Positions 54,202 to 62,467 of a stretch of DNA of 64,000 nt are shown here, one piece after another (position 1 is the first letter of the stretch; every line of letters starts with the position of its first letter). Source of the DNA: Candidatus Thalassarchaeaceae archaeon (GTDB lineage Archaea; Thermoplasmatota; Poseidoniia; Poseidoniales; Thalassarchaeaceae); the NCBI GenBank assembly GCA_943841885.1, contig CALSZZ010000001.1, forward strand, positions 62,001 to 126,000, given 5' to 3'. A program made the translations under genes and the position numbers. The notes under the pieces were generated by a model, which worked only from the letters and a program-made list of their open reading frames with translations, had not been told where the DNA came from and did no database searches.

Positions 54202-57200
54202 GTGAAGATTAACCGGGGTAGTAAGGGAATAAGGACGGAGTCGAACGTCGTGGGGGCCATTGCCTTGGCCTTCCTGATGGTAGCCATGGCCCAGGTCGGG
54301 TACGCAGGGGGGGATCAGCGGGACTCCCTCGATGCCGAGCGAGCCGGCCACACCGGGACGATCACCTCGAATGTCGAGGGCGCGGAGCTGCAACTCGGCG
54401 AGGCGATGACGCCGATCACGCTCAACACGCCACAACCTGCCTCGTGGAGTACCGAACCCGCTCTGCCTGCCGGCCTGAGCATCTCGAGAGGCACCATCAG
54501 CGGCACGCCCTCGGTCTACGCCAGCAACCAGACCTACACGATACATGCGGAGCAGGGAGGAGAGGCAACCACCTTCGAGATCTACCTCAGCGTGGGCTCG
54601 GACAACCCGCACACCGTGGTGGAGAATCAGCCGATCGATGCGATCGGCTTCCACGACCCCTTCCAGGATGGGACCACGACCTGGGCCGTATCACCGTCCC
54701 TGCCGTCCGACCTCACGATGGACCCGGCCACGGGGGAGATCACGGGGTCCGTCGAGGGAGAGCTACCCAACACCACCTACACAATGACCGCGACGGAGGT
54801 CATCCCGACCTCGTCATCCGCCTATGCGAACAACAAGGTGTCTGCCGGATGGTACCACAACTGCGCCATCCTCGACGACGGCGACCTGAAGTGCTGGGGG
54901 CGGGACAACCACGGACAGTTGGGCGATGGTGGAAGCAACACCAACACCAACGCTCCCTCATCCACAGCGATCGACCTCGGTTCGGGCCGAACGGCCATTG
55001 CTGTGTCAGCTGGAGATTATCACACCTGTGCCATCCTCGACAACGGCGATGCGAAGTGCTGGGGGAAGGACAGCCATGGACAGTTGGGCGATGGCGGAAG
55101 CAACACTGACACCACCGCACCCTCATCCACAGCGATCGACCTCGGCACGGGCCGAACGGCCGTTGCGGTGTCTGCTGGAAGTCGCCACACCTGCGCCATC
55201 CTCGACAACGGCGATGCGAAGTGCTGGGGGCAGGACAGCTATGGACAGTTGGGCGATGGCGGAAGCAACACGGACACCAACGCACCCTCATCCACAGCGA
55301 TCGACCTCGGCACGGGCCGAACGGCCGTTGCGGTGTCTGCCGGATGGTCCGACACCTGCGCCATCCTCGACAACGGCGACCTGAAGTGCTGGGGGCGGGA
55401 CAACTTCGGACAGTTGGGCGACGGTGGAAGCAACACGGACACCGACGCACCCTCATCCACAGCGATCGACCTCGGTTCGGGCCGAACGGCCATTGCTGTG
55501 TCAGCTGGAGATTATCACACCTGTGCCATCCTCGACAACGGCGATGCGAAGTGCTGGGGGAAGGACAGCCATGGACAGTTGGGCGATGGTGGAAGCAACA
55601 CGGACACCAACGCACCCTCATCCACAGCGATCGACCTCGGCACGGGCCGAACGGCCGTTGCGGTGTCGGCTGGATGGTACCACAACTGCGCCATCCTCGA
55701 CAACGGCGATGCGAAGTGCTGGGGGCAGGACAGCTATGGACAGTTGGGCGATGGCGGAAGCAACACTGACACCACCGCACCCTCATCCACAGCGATCGAC
55801 CTCGGCACGGGCCGAACGACCGTTGCGATGTCAGCCAGAGGTGACCACGCCTGCGCCATCCTCGACGACGGCGACCTGAAGTGCTGGGGGCAGGACAGCT
55901 ATGGACAGTTGGGCGATGGTGGGACCAACACCGACCAAGGTTCACCCGTTTCGGTTTCCGGCAGCAACACCTGGGATTCCTCGACCGGGCCGAGCAGCGG
56001 TTCAGGCAGCGGAGCTTCGAGTTCCCCGTCCTCCGAGGACATCCACTTCAGACTGGTCAGCCTCGCTGACTCGGACGGGGACGGCCTTCCGGACGAGCTG
56101 CCAGGCGACTACGACCCGATGGAGGGCCCGACCCCCGGACTCGTCGCAGACGATGACGACGACAACGACGGCCTCCCGGACCTGGAGGAGAGTGCCACGG
56201 GCACAGACTCCACCAACCCGGACACGGACGGCGACGGATACTGTGACGGGCCGACAGCGGTCGCAGGCGTCTGCCAGACTGGCCCGGACGCCTTCCCCCT
56301 CGACCCTGCGGAGTGGCTGGACACCGACGGCGACGGGATCGGCAACGAGGCCGACACGGACGACGACAACGACGGCCTCCCGGACCTGGAGGAGAGTGCC
56401 ACGGGCACAGACTCCACCAACACGGACACGGACGGCGACGGGTACTGCGACGGCGCGGAGGCCGTGACCGGCGTCTGCGAGGCAGGCCCCGACGCCTTCC
56501 CGACCGACCCGTCCGCCCACGCGGACACCGACGGCGACGGCATGCCGGACACGATCACCGGGACCTCCACATCCGTCCCGGCCCTCGTCGAGGACACGGA
56601 CGACGACGGCGACGGGCTCGAGGACGCGAGCGAGACCGATACCGGGACATACGTCGATGGCTCGGACACGGGAACGGACCCACTGAACCCCGACACCGAC
56701 TCGGACGGGATCTGCGACGGTCCCAACGCCGTCCCGCCGATATGCCTGGCAGGACCGGACGACGACCCTCACGGGTCGAACTTCGGCGGAAGCTTCTACG
56801 GATTGAGGAACTCACAGACAGACGAATTCCAACCGGCCGGTATAGCAGCACCCGGAACGACCTACGAGGTGTATCCCGGACTCCCAACGGAGATGACTCT
56901 GGATACAGCAACCGGTACGATCAGCGGAACGCCGACAGAGCAGATGGGGAACACGACGTTCAACCTCTGGGCGAACCAGACAGACGGGACTTCAGTCAGG
57001 ACGACCTTCCTGTTCGAGGTCTTGGAAGACACCGACGGCGACGGGATGCCCGACGTGCTGCCTGACTACTATGATTCCACGACAGGGGCATTCGTCGAGG
57101 ACGATGACGACGACGACGACGGCATCACGGACGCCGACGAGAGGGAAGCGGGCACCGATCCGCTGGACCCAGACACTGACGGCGACGGGGTATGCGACGG

Positions 57201-58473
57201 GCCGGTGTCACCGGCGAACAGCGATTGCACTGTAATAACTGATGATGAGAATGATGGCGGTGATGGAGGATCTAGTAACATGTGGTGCTTCTGCTGCCTG
57301 ATTTTCCTTCTACTGCTACTATTGGCACTGTTGATCGGACGTGACAAAGTAATGGGCATAGTACTAGTTGGCCCTGAGCCAGAGAACACGTCATCAGAAC
57401 CTCAGTTTATCGATGGTACGGGCACCAAGGAAGATCCGTTCGTCCTTGCTACTGCTGAAGGAGTGAAACCTGGTGAATCGGTAATTAGCAAAGAAACAAT
57501 CACGATCAACAACATGTCGAAGATTAATGTGGATATGATCGACTTTAACCAGGAAACAAACAGCAATCGCTTCGGAATGCGTGAGAAGAATAACAATAAA
57601 TCCGCTACAAGAGTTATCGCCGTTAACGATAATGGAGAGATTATGATCAATATGGTTTTTGATGATAACACTGATGGTCCGACTTACGAAGGAGGAGAAT
57701 TCATTGGGTTACTAAAGCTCGGACGAGCAAGTGTATATATTTCTTGGACGGTCAATGTAAAACCCGATAAGAAAAAACTTAAGGAGATACAGAAGCAAAG
57801 AGAAGCTGACGAAAAGGCCGCTAAGTTGGCCAATGAGGAAGCCACTGCCATTGCTCTGCTTGCTAAGGAAGAACAAGAGAAAGCTGCCAAGAAGGCCGAA
57901 GACGAGGCTGCAGCCGCGACCTTGCTCGCCAAGGAAGAGGAAGAGAAGGCCGCCGAGAAGGCAGCCGCATCCAAATCCTCCAGCAACGAGGAGAAGAAGC
58001 TAGAGGAGTTACAAAGAGTGAGGGAGCGAGCGAGCTCCATCAATTTCGAGACCCTAGGCAAGGCATCTTCTACGGAGCTGAAGAGCGCCGTCGAAGAGGG
58101 CGCTGATACCTTAGAGGTCGCGAGTACATCCGACTTCGCCGACAGCGGCTCCGCGAGAATCAGCGACTCCGCTGGCACATCGGTCATCACCTGGACTGGG
58201 AAGAACAGAAACGTACTGACCGGCGTCTCGGGAGTGACCAGAACATTCGCCGCCGCCTCGATAGTCCTAGTCAAGGACGACCTGCAGGTGATAAAGGGCA
58301 TCGGACCGTTCCTGGAGGAGAAGCTTAACGCCCTCGGAATCTACACGTTCTTGCAGATTAGCAAGATGACGCCTGAGATAGAGGAGGAAGTCAACGTAGC
58401 CATCGAATTCTTCCCCGGTCGCGTCAAGAGGGACGAGTGGGCCAAGCAGGCTGGCGAGCTTCTTCGGGATTGA
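54202..58473 (+). CDS. giant surface protein: Ig-like, seven RCC1 repeats, thrombospondin-3 repeats, membrane helix, cytoplasmic coiled coil and HhH
   Basis: 1423 residues, GTG start. A signal-peptide-like N terminus (residues ~14-35) precedes two He_PIG/Ig-like domains (~40-205; LPAGLSISRGTISGTP). Seven 55-residue RCC1 units (~214-590; C-A-I-L-D-x-G-D-x-K-C-W-G, GQLGDGG) predict one seven-bladed propeller. Asp-rich TSP3 calcium repeats (DTDGDGxxD) and another Ig-like unit fill ~610-1010. A membrane helix is near 1028-1048 (CFCCLIFLLLLLLALLI). The inside half has a beta domain, an Ala/Glu/Lys coiled coil (~1190-1275) and a C-terminal helix-hairpin-helix (VIKGIGPFLEEKLNALGIYT, ~1363). Most of it is far higher in GC than the chromosome. 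Confidence 0.88.
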   Translation: MKINRGSKGIRTESNVVGAIALAFLMVAMAQVGYAGGDQRDSLDAERAGHTGTITSNVEGAELQLGEAMTPITLNTPQPASWSTEPALPAGLSISRGTISGTPSVYASNQTYTIHAEQGGEATTFEIYLSVGSDNPHTVVENQPIDAIGFHDPFQDGTTTWAVSPSLPSDLTMDPATGEITGSVEGELPNTTYTMTATEVIPTSSSAYANNKVSAGWYHNCAILDDGDLKCWGRDNHGQLGDGGSNTNTNAPSSTAIDLGSGRTAIAVSAGDYHTCAILDNGDAKCWGKDSHGQLGDGGSNTDTTAPSSTAIDLGTGRTAVAVSAGSRHTCAILDNGDAKCWGQDSYGQLGDGGSNTDTNAPSSTAIDLGTGRTAVAVSAGWSDTCAILDNGDLKCWGRDNFGQLGDGGSNTDTDAPSSTAIDLGSGRTAIAVSAGDYHTCAILDNGDAKCWGKDSHGQLGDGGSNTDTNAPSSTAIDLGTGRTAVAVSAGWYHNCAILDNGDAKCWGQDSYGQLGDGGSNTDTTAPSSTAIDLGTGRTTVAMSARGDHACAILDDGDLKCWGQDSYGQLGDGGTNTDQGSPVSVSGSNTWDSSTGPSSGSGSGASSSPSSEDIHFRLVSLADSDGDGLPDELPGDYDPMEGPTPGLVADDDDDNDGLPDLEESATGTDSTNPDTDGDGYCDGPTAVAGVCQTGPDAFPLDPAEWLDTDGDGIGNEADTDDDNDGLPDLEESATGTDSTNTDTDGDGYCDGAEAVTGVCEAGPDAFPTDPSAHADTDGDGMPDTITGTSTSVPALVEDTDDDGDGLEDASETDTGTYVDGSDTGTDPLNPDTDSDGICDGPNAVPPICLAGPDDDPHGSNFGGSFYGLRNSQTDEFQPAGIAAPGTTYEVYPGLPTEMTLDTATGTISGTPTEQMGNTTFNLWANQTDGTSVRTTFLFEVLEDTDGDGMPDVLPDYYDSTTGAFVEDDDDDDDGITDADEREAGTDPLDPDTDGDGVCDGPVSPANSDCTVITDDENDGGDGGSSNMWCFCCLIFLLLLLLALLIGRDKVMGIVLVGPEPENTSSEPQFIDGTGTKEDPFVLATAEGVKPGESVISKETITINNMSKINVDMIDFNQETNSNRFGMREKNNNKSATRVIAVNDNGEIMINMVFDDNTDGPTYEGGEFIGLLKLGRASVYISWTVNVKPDKKKLKEIQKQREADEKAAKLANEEATAIALLAKEEQEKAAKKAEDEAAAATLLAKEEEEKAAEKAAASKSSSNEEKKLEELQRVRERASSINFETLGKASSTELKSAVEEGADTLEVASTSDFADSGSARISDSAGTSVITWTGKNRNVLTGVSGVTRTFAAASIVLVKDDLQVIKGIGPFLEEKLNALGIYTFLQISKMTPEIEEEVNVAIEFFPGRVKRDEWAKQAGELLRD
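54841..55960 (+). repeat. seven 165-bp RCC1 DNA repeats
   Basis: The 55-codon unit recurs seven times. Units 2 and 5, and 1 and 6, share their variable residues (DYHT and WYHN). Blocks 495 bp (three units) apart, for example around 54975 and 55470, are nearly identical, indicating internal duplication or gene conversion. Confidence 0.88.
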
Positions 58474-58504
58474 GAGATCTAGAGATTCCTCGGACGGCTA
58501 GCAG

Positions 58505-58523
58505 TGGGTCGAATCATTCGCTA
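58505..58523 (+). repeat. 19-bp direct repeat, right flank of the giant island gene
   Basis: tgggtcgaatcattcgcta, partner of 54071-54089. Here it runs into the 14-bp palindrome at 58516-58529. Confidence 0.55.
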
Positions 58524-58638
58524 GCGAATTCTAAAACTATAGCGCCCCCCTTTGCTTATTTGGAATAATTAATGGGCTACAGTATCAACCCCAATGGTTC
58601 GGAGTTTACCATAGTAACCGATGTACTGCAATACAGCG

Positions 58639-58668
58639 GATTCGCTACCCTATGCTTCAGGGTGAATC
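58639..58668. repeat. inverted repeat resembling the left-flank sequence
   Basis: gattc-gct-accct / agggt-gaatc arms around atgcttc. The stretch tcgctaccct plus a gcttcag element also occurs at 54083-54113, so left and right flanks share a second sequence element. Confidence 0.45.
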
Positions 58669-58793
58669 ATAGGATTATCAATCAGCTAAGTGTGACAAAT
58701 ATTTTTTATAAAAATCAATAATTGTGGCCGTTTTTATAAAGTCTGCTGGCGGGCTACGAAAATGTTCAAATGACAATCTAAATATTACATATC

Positions 58794-59972
58794 ATGGCAG
58801 GTAAACAACTTTACTTCGATATCGAATTAAACGATGACTGGAAACGAGGTTGCGATGCAGCAATCAAAGTAGGAAGACTTCGAAACCATAGGAAAGGGAC
58901 AACTGAACGAAATGACAAGAAACTCCCTCTTTATTTTTCGTGTGATCTTATGGAACAAGGTGTTATGCGTCCTGAAGACATAACTGAGGATGATTGGTTG
59001 AATCTAATTGAAAGATATAGGCACGGACAAACTAGATCTGGAAAAATCCTGAAAGAGAGTTCAATAAAGAAGCGCAGAGAAGGATTAATACAAATTTTGA
59101 AGGGCTTACATTTGAATGACATTTTACATTTTGTGAATCTCTGGCAACCAAAAAAGGAAGAAGATATCATTCGTTGGTGGTCTAACGAAGAGATGGAAGC
59201 AATGACCCAAACGGCACTAAAATATATCTCTGAAGGAAAATATGACGAGCGGGCAATTGCTCACCTTCTACATTTTTCAATCGCGCCAAGGAGATCTGAT
59301 TCGGCGTTATTCCTCTGGAAAAACATCGATTTAGTAGAAGGGATGATTACATTCCCTGCTTCTAAAAACAGAAAAAGATGTCAAAATCGTATCGAGCCTC
59401 GATTTATTGAGTTCCTTTCCAATTATAAAAAATTGATTTCAACTTCAAAGGGAGGAGATATATACGTTTTCCCATCTTCACGAGCACAAAAATCTGGAAC
59501 TACAAAAGATCCAAAAGATTACATTTCAGCCAAAACTATTGCGGAATGGCTCGCTTTCATACGAGATTCAACTACATTGCGTAATGGGGACAAAATTAGA
59601 CCATATCCACCTCACTCGTATAGGCATTCTTTAGCGATGAGATATCTCAATACTGGCTCAAGATATGAAGATGTTAGTGGAATTTTAGGCGATACTGTGG
59701 CGACAATTGAAAGATACTATTCAACTCTAATTTATACCCAAGCCAGTGAGGAAGCATTTCGTAGAGCACATCCTAATTCACACAAGGAGCCTGCGATTGC
59801 TACATCTCAACCGGAATGGATGATGCGAGAAGTTAGCCTTCAGACGTATAATATCAATTCTTCCGCAGTACTTCGAAACAGGGGTTCGGACTCTACGAGG
59901 GTGGTGGACGCTGGGGGATTTGAACCCCCGGCCACCTGGTTGCAAACCAGGTGCTCTTCCAAGCTGAGCTAA
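58794..59972 (+). CDS. tyrosine recombinase (integrase) at tRNA-Ala
   Basis: 392 residues. Catalytic residues: Arg in APRRSDSALF near 166, His-x-x-Arg in PHSYRHSLAMRYL near 276, and the nucleophile Tyr in TIERYYSTL near 303. An N-terminal core-binding domain covers ~1-120. It is unrelated in detail to the integrase at 50296. The last ~22 codons (AGGFEPPATWLQTRCSSKLS) are antisense tRNA-Ala, showing insertion at the tRNA 3' half. The upstream region shares motifs with that of the 53304 gene. Confidence 0.87.
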   Translation: MAGKQLYFDIELNDDWKRGCDAAIKVGRLRNHRKGTTERNDKKLPLYFSCDLMEQGVMRPEDITEDDWLNLIERYRHGQTRSGKILKESSIKKRREGLIQILKGLHLNDILHFVNLWQPKKEEDIIRWWSNEEMEAMTQTALKYISEGKYDERAIAHLLHFSIAPRRSDSALFLWKNIDLVEGMITFPASKNRKRCQNRIEPRFIEFLSNYKKLISTSKGGDIYVFPSSRAQKSGTTKDPKDYISAKTIAEWLAFIRDSTTLRNGDKIRPYPPHSYRHSLAMRYLNTGSRYEDVSGILGDTVATIERYYSTLIYTQASEEAFRRAHPNSHKEPAIATSQPEWMMREVSLQTYNINSSAVLRNRGSDSTRVVDAGGFEPPATWLQTRCSSKLS

Positions 59973-59978
59973 GCGCCC
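59905..59978 (-). tRNA. tRNA-Ala (TGC); right boundary of the island
   Basis: On the minus strand: acceptor GGGCGCT/AGCGTCC with the G3-U70 pair that identifies alanine, D-stem GCTC/GAGC, anticodon stem CCTGG/CCAGG with loop TTTGCAA (anticodon TGC), T-arm GGGGG/CCCCC, discriminator A, and CCA encoded at 59902-59904. No intron. The second integrase gene overlaps it antisense. Confidence 0.95.
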
Positions 59979-60033
59979 TACGGCTTTCCGAAACGGAAGT
60001 AGTTCTTGAGTTCAACCGTTGAAATACTCAAAC

Positions 60034-60633
60034 TTATTCATTTGATTTAATTAATTGGGGAACAATCAATAAGATTCCAATAATCGAGAAGATTAACAAT
60101 ACAAAAATCAAAGTTCGGTTTGAATCATCATTTTCTTCTATTGGTTCATTTCCAGTCGGGAGATTTTCATCCATATCATGAATATCGGGGCCAAAATTTA
60201 CAAAGAAATCAAATTCAGTTATATTTTCCCCAATTTTTATTTGGTGTTTAATTGAAATGTTGCCTTGGAGGAACCCATTACTTGCTGATAAATTGATTAT
60301 CATGTGCGCATTACAATTTTCATCTATTTTTTCACCTGTTTCATTCAGTTCACAAGAAGAATTTAACCATCCTGTAGCATAATCATCGACTCCTGTGAAA
60401 ATATCATTTCCATCTAAATCTATAACAAATCTATGACTAACATTTTCACGAGTATCGTGATTTCTAACGAATAAGGAGTCGTTCTCAACTAGTATTCCAG
60501 GAACTACTCCTTCAGGAGTTGGCCCATCTTCAAAGAGAAGAATAGTGTAATTCTGAGGATCATGAGCCTGTACATTTGCAGGTATTGAGATCATAATTAT
60601 GACCAGTAAAAAAGACAGTAACGGCCCCTTCAT
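60034..60633 (-). CDS. secreted/membrane-anchored protein, function unknown
   Basis: 199 residues. The signal peptide is MKGPLLSFLLVIIMISIPAN-VQA, the exposed part is Asn/Asp-rich with many N-x-S/T sites, Cys at two positions, and FVIDLDGNDIF. A C-terminal helix TLIFVLLIFSIIGILLIVPQ anchors it. It begins MKGP just 24 bases from the divergent LVIVD gene. No domain recognised; a small metal-binding surface protein is possible (HDMDEN). Confidence 0.6.
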   Translation of the reverse strand: MKGPLLSFLLVIIMISIPANVQAHDPQNYTILLFEDGPTPEGVVPGILVENDSLFVRNHDTRENVSHRFVIDLDGNDIFTGVDDYATGWLNSSCELNETGEKIDENCNAHMIINLSASNGFLQGNISIKHQIKIGENITEFDFFVNFGPDIHDMDENLPTGNEPIEENDDSNRTLIFVLLIFSIIGILLIVPQLIKSNE

Positions 60634-60663
60634 ATTAGTTCGTAGAGGAGCGATGGTTTGAAC

Positions 60664-62421
60664 ATGTCTCGCTTACTCGCAAGTATAATGGAGATAAGGC
60701 GTATACTTCTTGCAACTGGACTAGTTGCATGTTTAATTGTTGCAAGTACAAGTATGTTCTTATTAGCACGTGAAGATCAAGAATCTGAAAGTTCCAAAGT
60801 TATGTTGTTAGACCCTTTATTACAAGATGATGGTCATGACCATAGGAATGCTAGCCAACATGTAATGTATACTGAAAATATTCAACCAATTTCATTCAAT
60901 TCTCTAACAGCTCCTGGAAATGCAGAAGTACAAGTTGCAGAATCTCCAGATGGAAACACCTATGCATATATCGCTGGTTGGAGTGAGATGCATATTGTAG
61001 ATGTAACAAATCCATACAATACTACAGTGATGGGAGTTTATATTGATCCTAATACTCAAGTTTTAGATGTCAAATATTTACAATATGATGGTAGAGAATA
61101 CGTCATAGTACAGAACCAATTAGTAGATCCCGGTAATGCCGATCCAAATGTAGGAGAATGGGGCGATCCGGCTCAAGTTACGGTAACATTAGTGGATGTC
61201 ACAGATAAAGAAAATCCTACATTTGTAGATGCTTGGTATGATGCAGATCATCCAAGTGGCCCTCACAATCTTTACACGCAAATGATAGATGATGAATGGT
61301 ATATTTTTGTAGCAAACCCAGAATATGAACAATGCGATGTAGGGCAGGGAGATGCGTGTGGAGGAATAACAATTGCACATCTTAATTTTGATGGCCCTAG
61401 TGATAATCCTGTCATACTAAAAGTTGGTGAAGCAGAAGTATCATGGGAAAGCACCCGTGGAGGGTGGATATATATTCATGATATGACAGTCCAAAAATGG
61501 CCAGGAGAAGATACTAATGATCCAAGATTTGGGAAAACATATGTCTATGGGGCCTATTGGGAAGCCGGTTTAAGAATATTCGATGTCAGCGATGTGCCTC
61601 ACCCTCAGAATTCGCCTGTGGAATATGCATTCATAGCAGGAGGTTGTGTTGGGTCATTTGGTACTCAATTAGGTTGTAACTGGAGAGCTCCTGAGGTTGG
61701 TCTTTGGATGGATTTTGAAGACTTTGATGGAGATGGACAACCAGACAGTGGTACGACCGGTAATGAAAATGGAGGAAGATCATCATACATTCATTATGCA
61801 GAACCTGTTGATGAAATGGTTGATGCTAGCCATTTAGGTTATCCGGCAGGAAAAATGCATCTGACCCTTCTATCCACAGAAGTCTTGGATACTACTGTTG
61901 GAACTGGTATGTCTTACTTACTGGACACTACAGAGTACGAATTATACAATGGAAATGTGAGATTTCTTCCAAAATTAGTACATGGATGGGAAATACCATT
62001 TGCTGAAGATCACCACATCCCTGGTGGTGAAGAATGGTTGCTATTTAGCCCACATAATGCAGATATTGAGATATTCCCAACGGGTCAACAAGGATATCCC
62101 GACAATAGTCATGGAGGATCTTGGGATGGTAGAATATATCTCTCAAGTTATCATGCTGGTTTATGGGTCATAGATATTGAAAGTATGATGCTTGCTGGTT
62201 TGGGTGATGCAAATAAAACTGAGGTTCATGCAGAATCAACTATTGGATATCATATATCTCATGCTGAAGATGGAGAACCTTTAGACAGCTCTTATTATGA
62301 CTTTGGATGGACTCCTTTTATTTGGGCTGCAGAATATCATGAAGGTTATACATATCTTTCATGTATTACAACTGGATTATACATTGTTCAGTTAGATATT
62401 GACAGACCATATATCAATTAG
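60664..62421 (+). CDS. secreted LVIVD-repeat beta-propeller protein
   Basis: 585 residues from ATG 60664; TTG 60658 and ATG 60688 are alternatives. A signal/anchor helix is near 12-40. The body has LVIVD-type blades: MHIVDVTNPYNTTVMGVY near 115, VDVTDKENPTFVDAW near 180, RIFDVSDVPHPQNSP near 300, and LWVIDIESMMLAG near 500. His/Asp-rich stretches (HDHRNASQH; HHIPGGEEW) may bind metal. An extracytoplasmic propeller of unknown ligand is inferred. It is followed 46 bases on by a paralogue. Confidence 0.75.
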   Translation: MSRLLASIMEIRRILLATGLVACLIVASTSMFLLAREDQESESSKVMLLDPLLQDDGHDHRNASQHVMYTENIQPISFNSLTAPGNAEVQVAESPDGNTYAYIAGWSEMHIVDVTNPYNTTVMGVYIDPNTQVLDVKYLQYDGREYVIVQNQLVDPGNADPNVGEWGDPAQVTVTLVDVTDKENPTFVDAWYDADHPSGPHNLYTQMIDDEWYIFVANPEYEQCDVGQGDACGGITIAHLNFDGPSDNPVILKVGEAEVSWESTRGGWIYIHDMTVQKWPGEDTNDPRFGKTYVYGAYWEAGLRIFDVSDVPHPQNSPVEYAFIAGGCVGSFGTQLGCNWRAPEVGLWMDFEDFDGDGQPDSGTTGNENGGRSSYIHYAEPVDEMVDASHLGYPAGKMHLTLLSTEVLDTTVGTGMSYLLDTTEYELYNGNVRFLPKLVHGWEIPFAEDHHIPGGEEWLLFSPHNADIEIFPTGQQGYPDNSHGGSWDGRIYLSSYHAGLWVIDIESMMLAGLGDANKTEVHAESTIGYHISHAEDGEPLDSSYYDFGWTPFIWAAEYHEGYTYLSCITTGLYIVQLDIDRPYIN

Positions 62422-62467
62422 ATTTAACATTGGTTGGCTTTCGTATTGTACTCACTGAGGGTCCATC

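Larger units (their letters stand above)
58474..58793. other. 320-bp gene-free spacer with repeats and palindromes
   Basis: It contains the right 19-bp direct repeat (58505-58523), a perfect 14-bp palindrome attcgctagcgaat (58516-58529), an inverted repeat (58639-58668), and an AT-rich promoter-like stretch before the second integrase. No gene seen. Confidence 0.6.

Noticed and set aside
54800-56772. Long open frames on both strands within the giant gene (Arg/Pro/Ser-rich)
   Set aside because: Products of high GC and repeats; the RCC1/TSP3 frame has clear domain periodicity and is continuous for 1423 codons.
58551-58556. agcgcccccc as a tRNA-Ala 3'-end att copy
   Set aside because: Only about six bases match the tRNA-Ala acceptor and the rest does not align.
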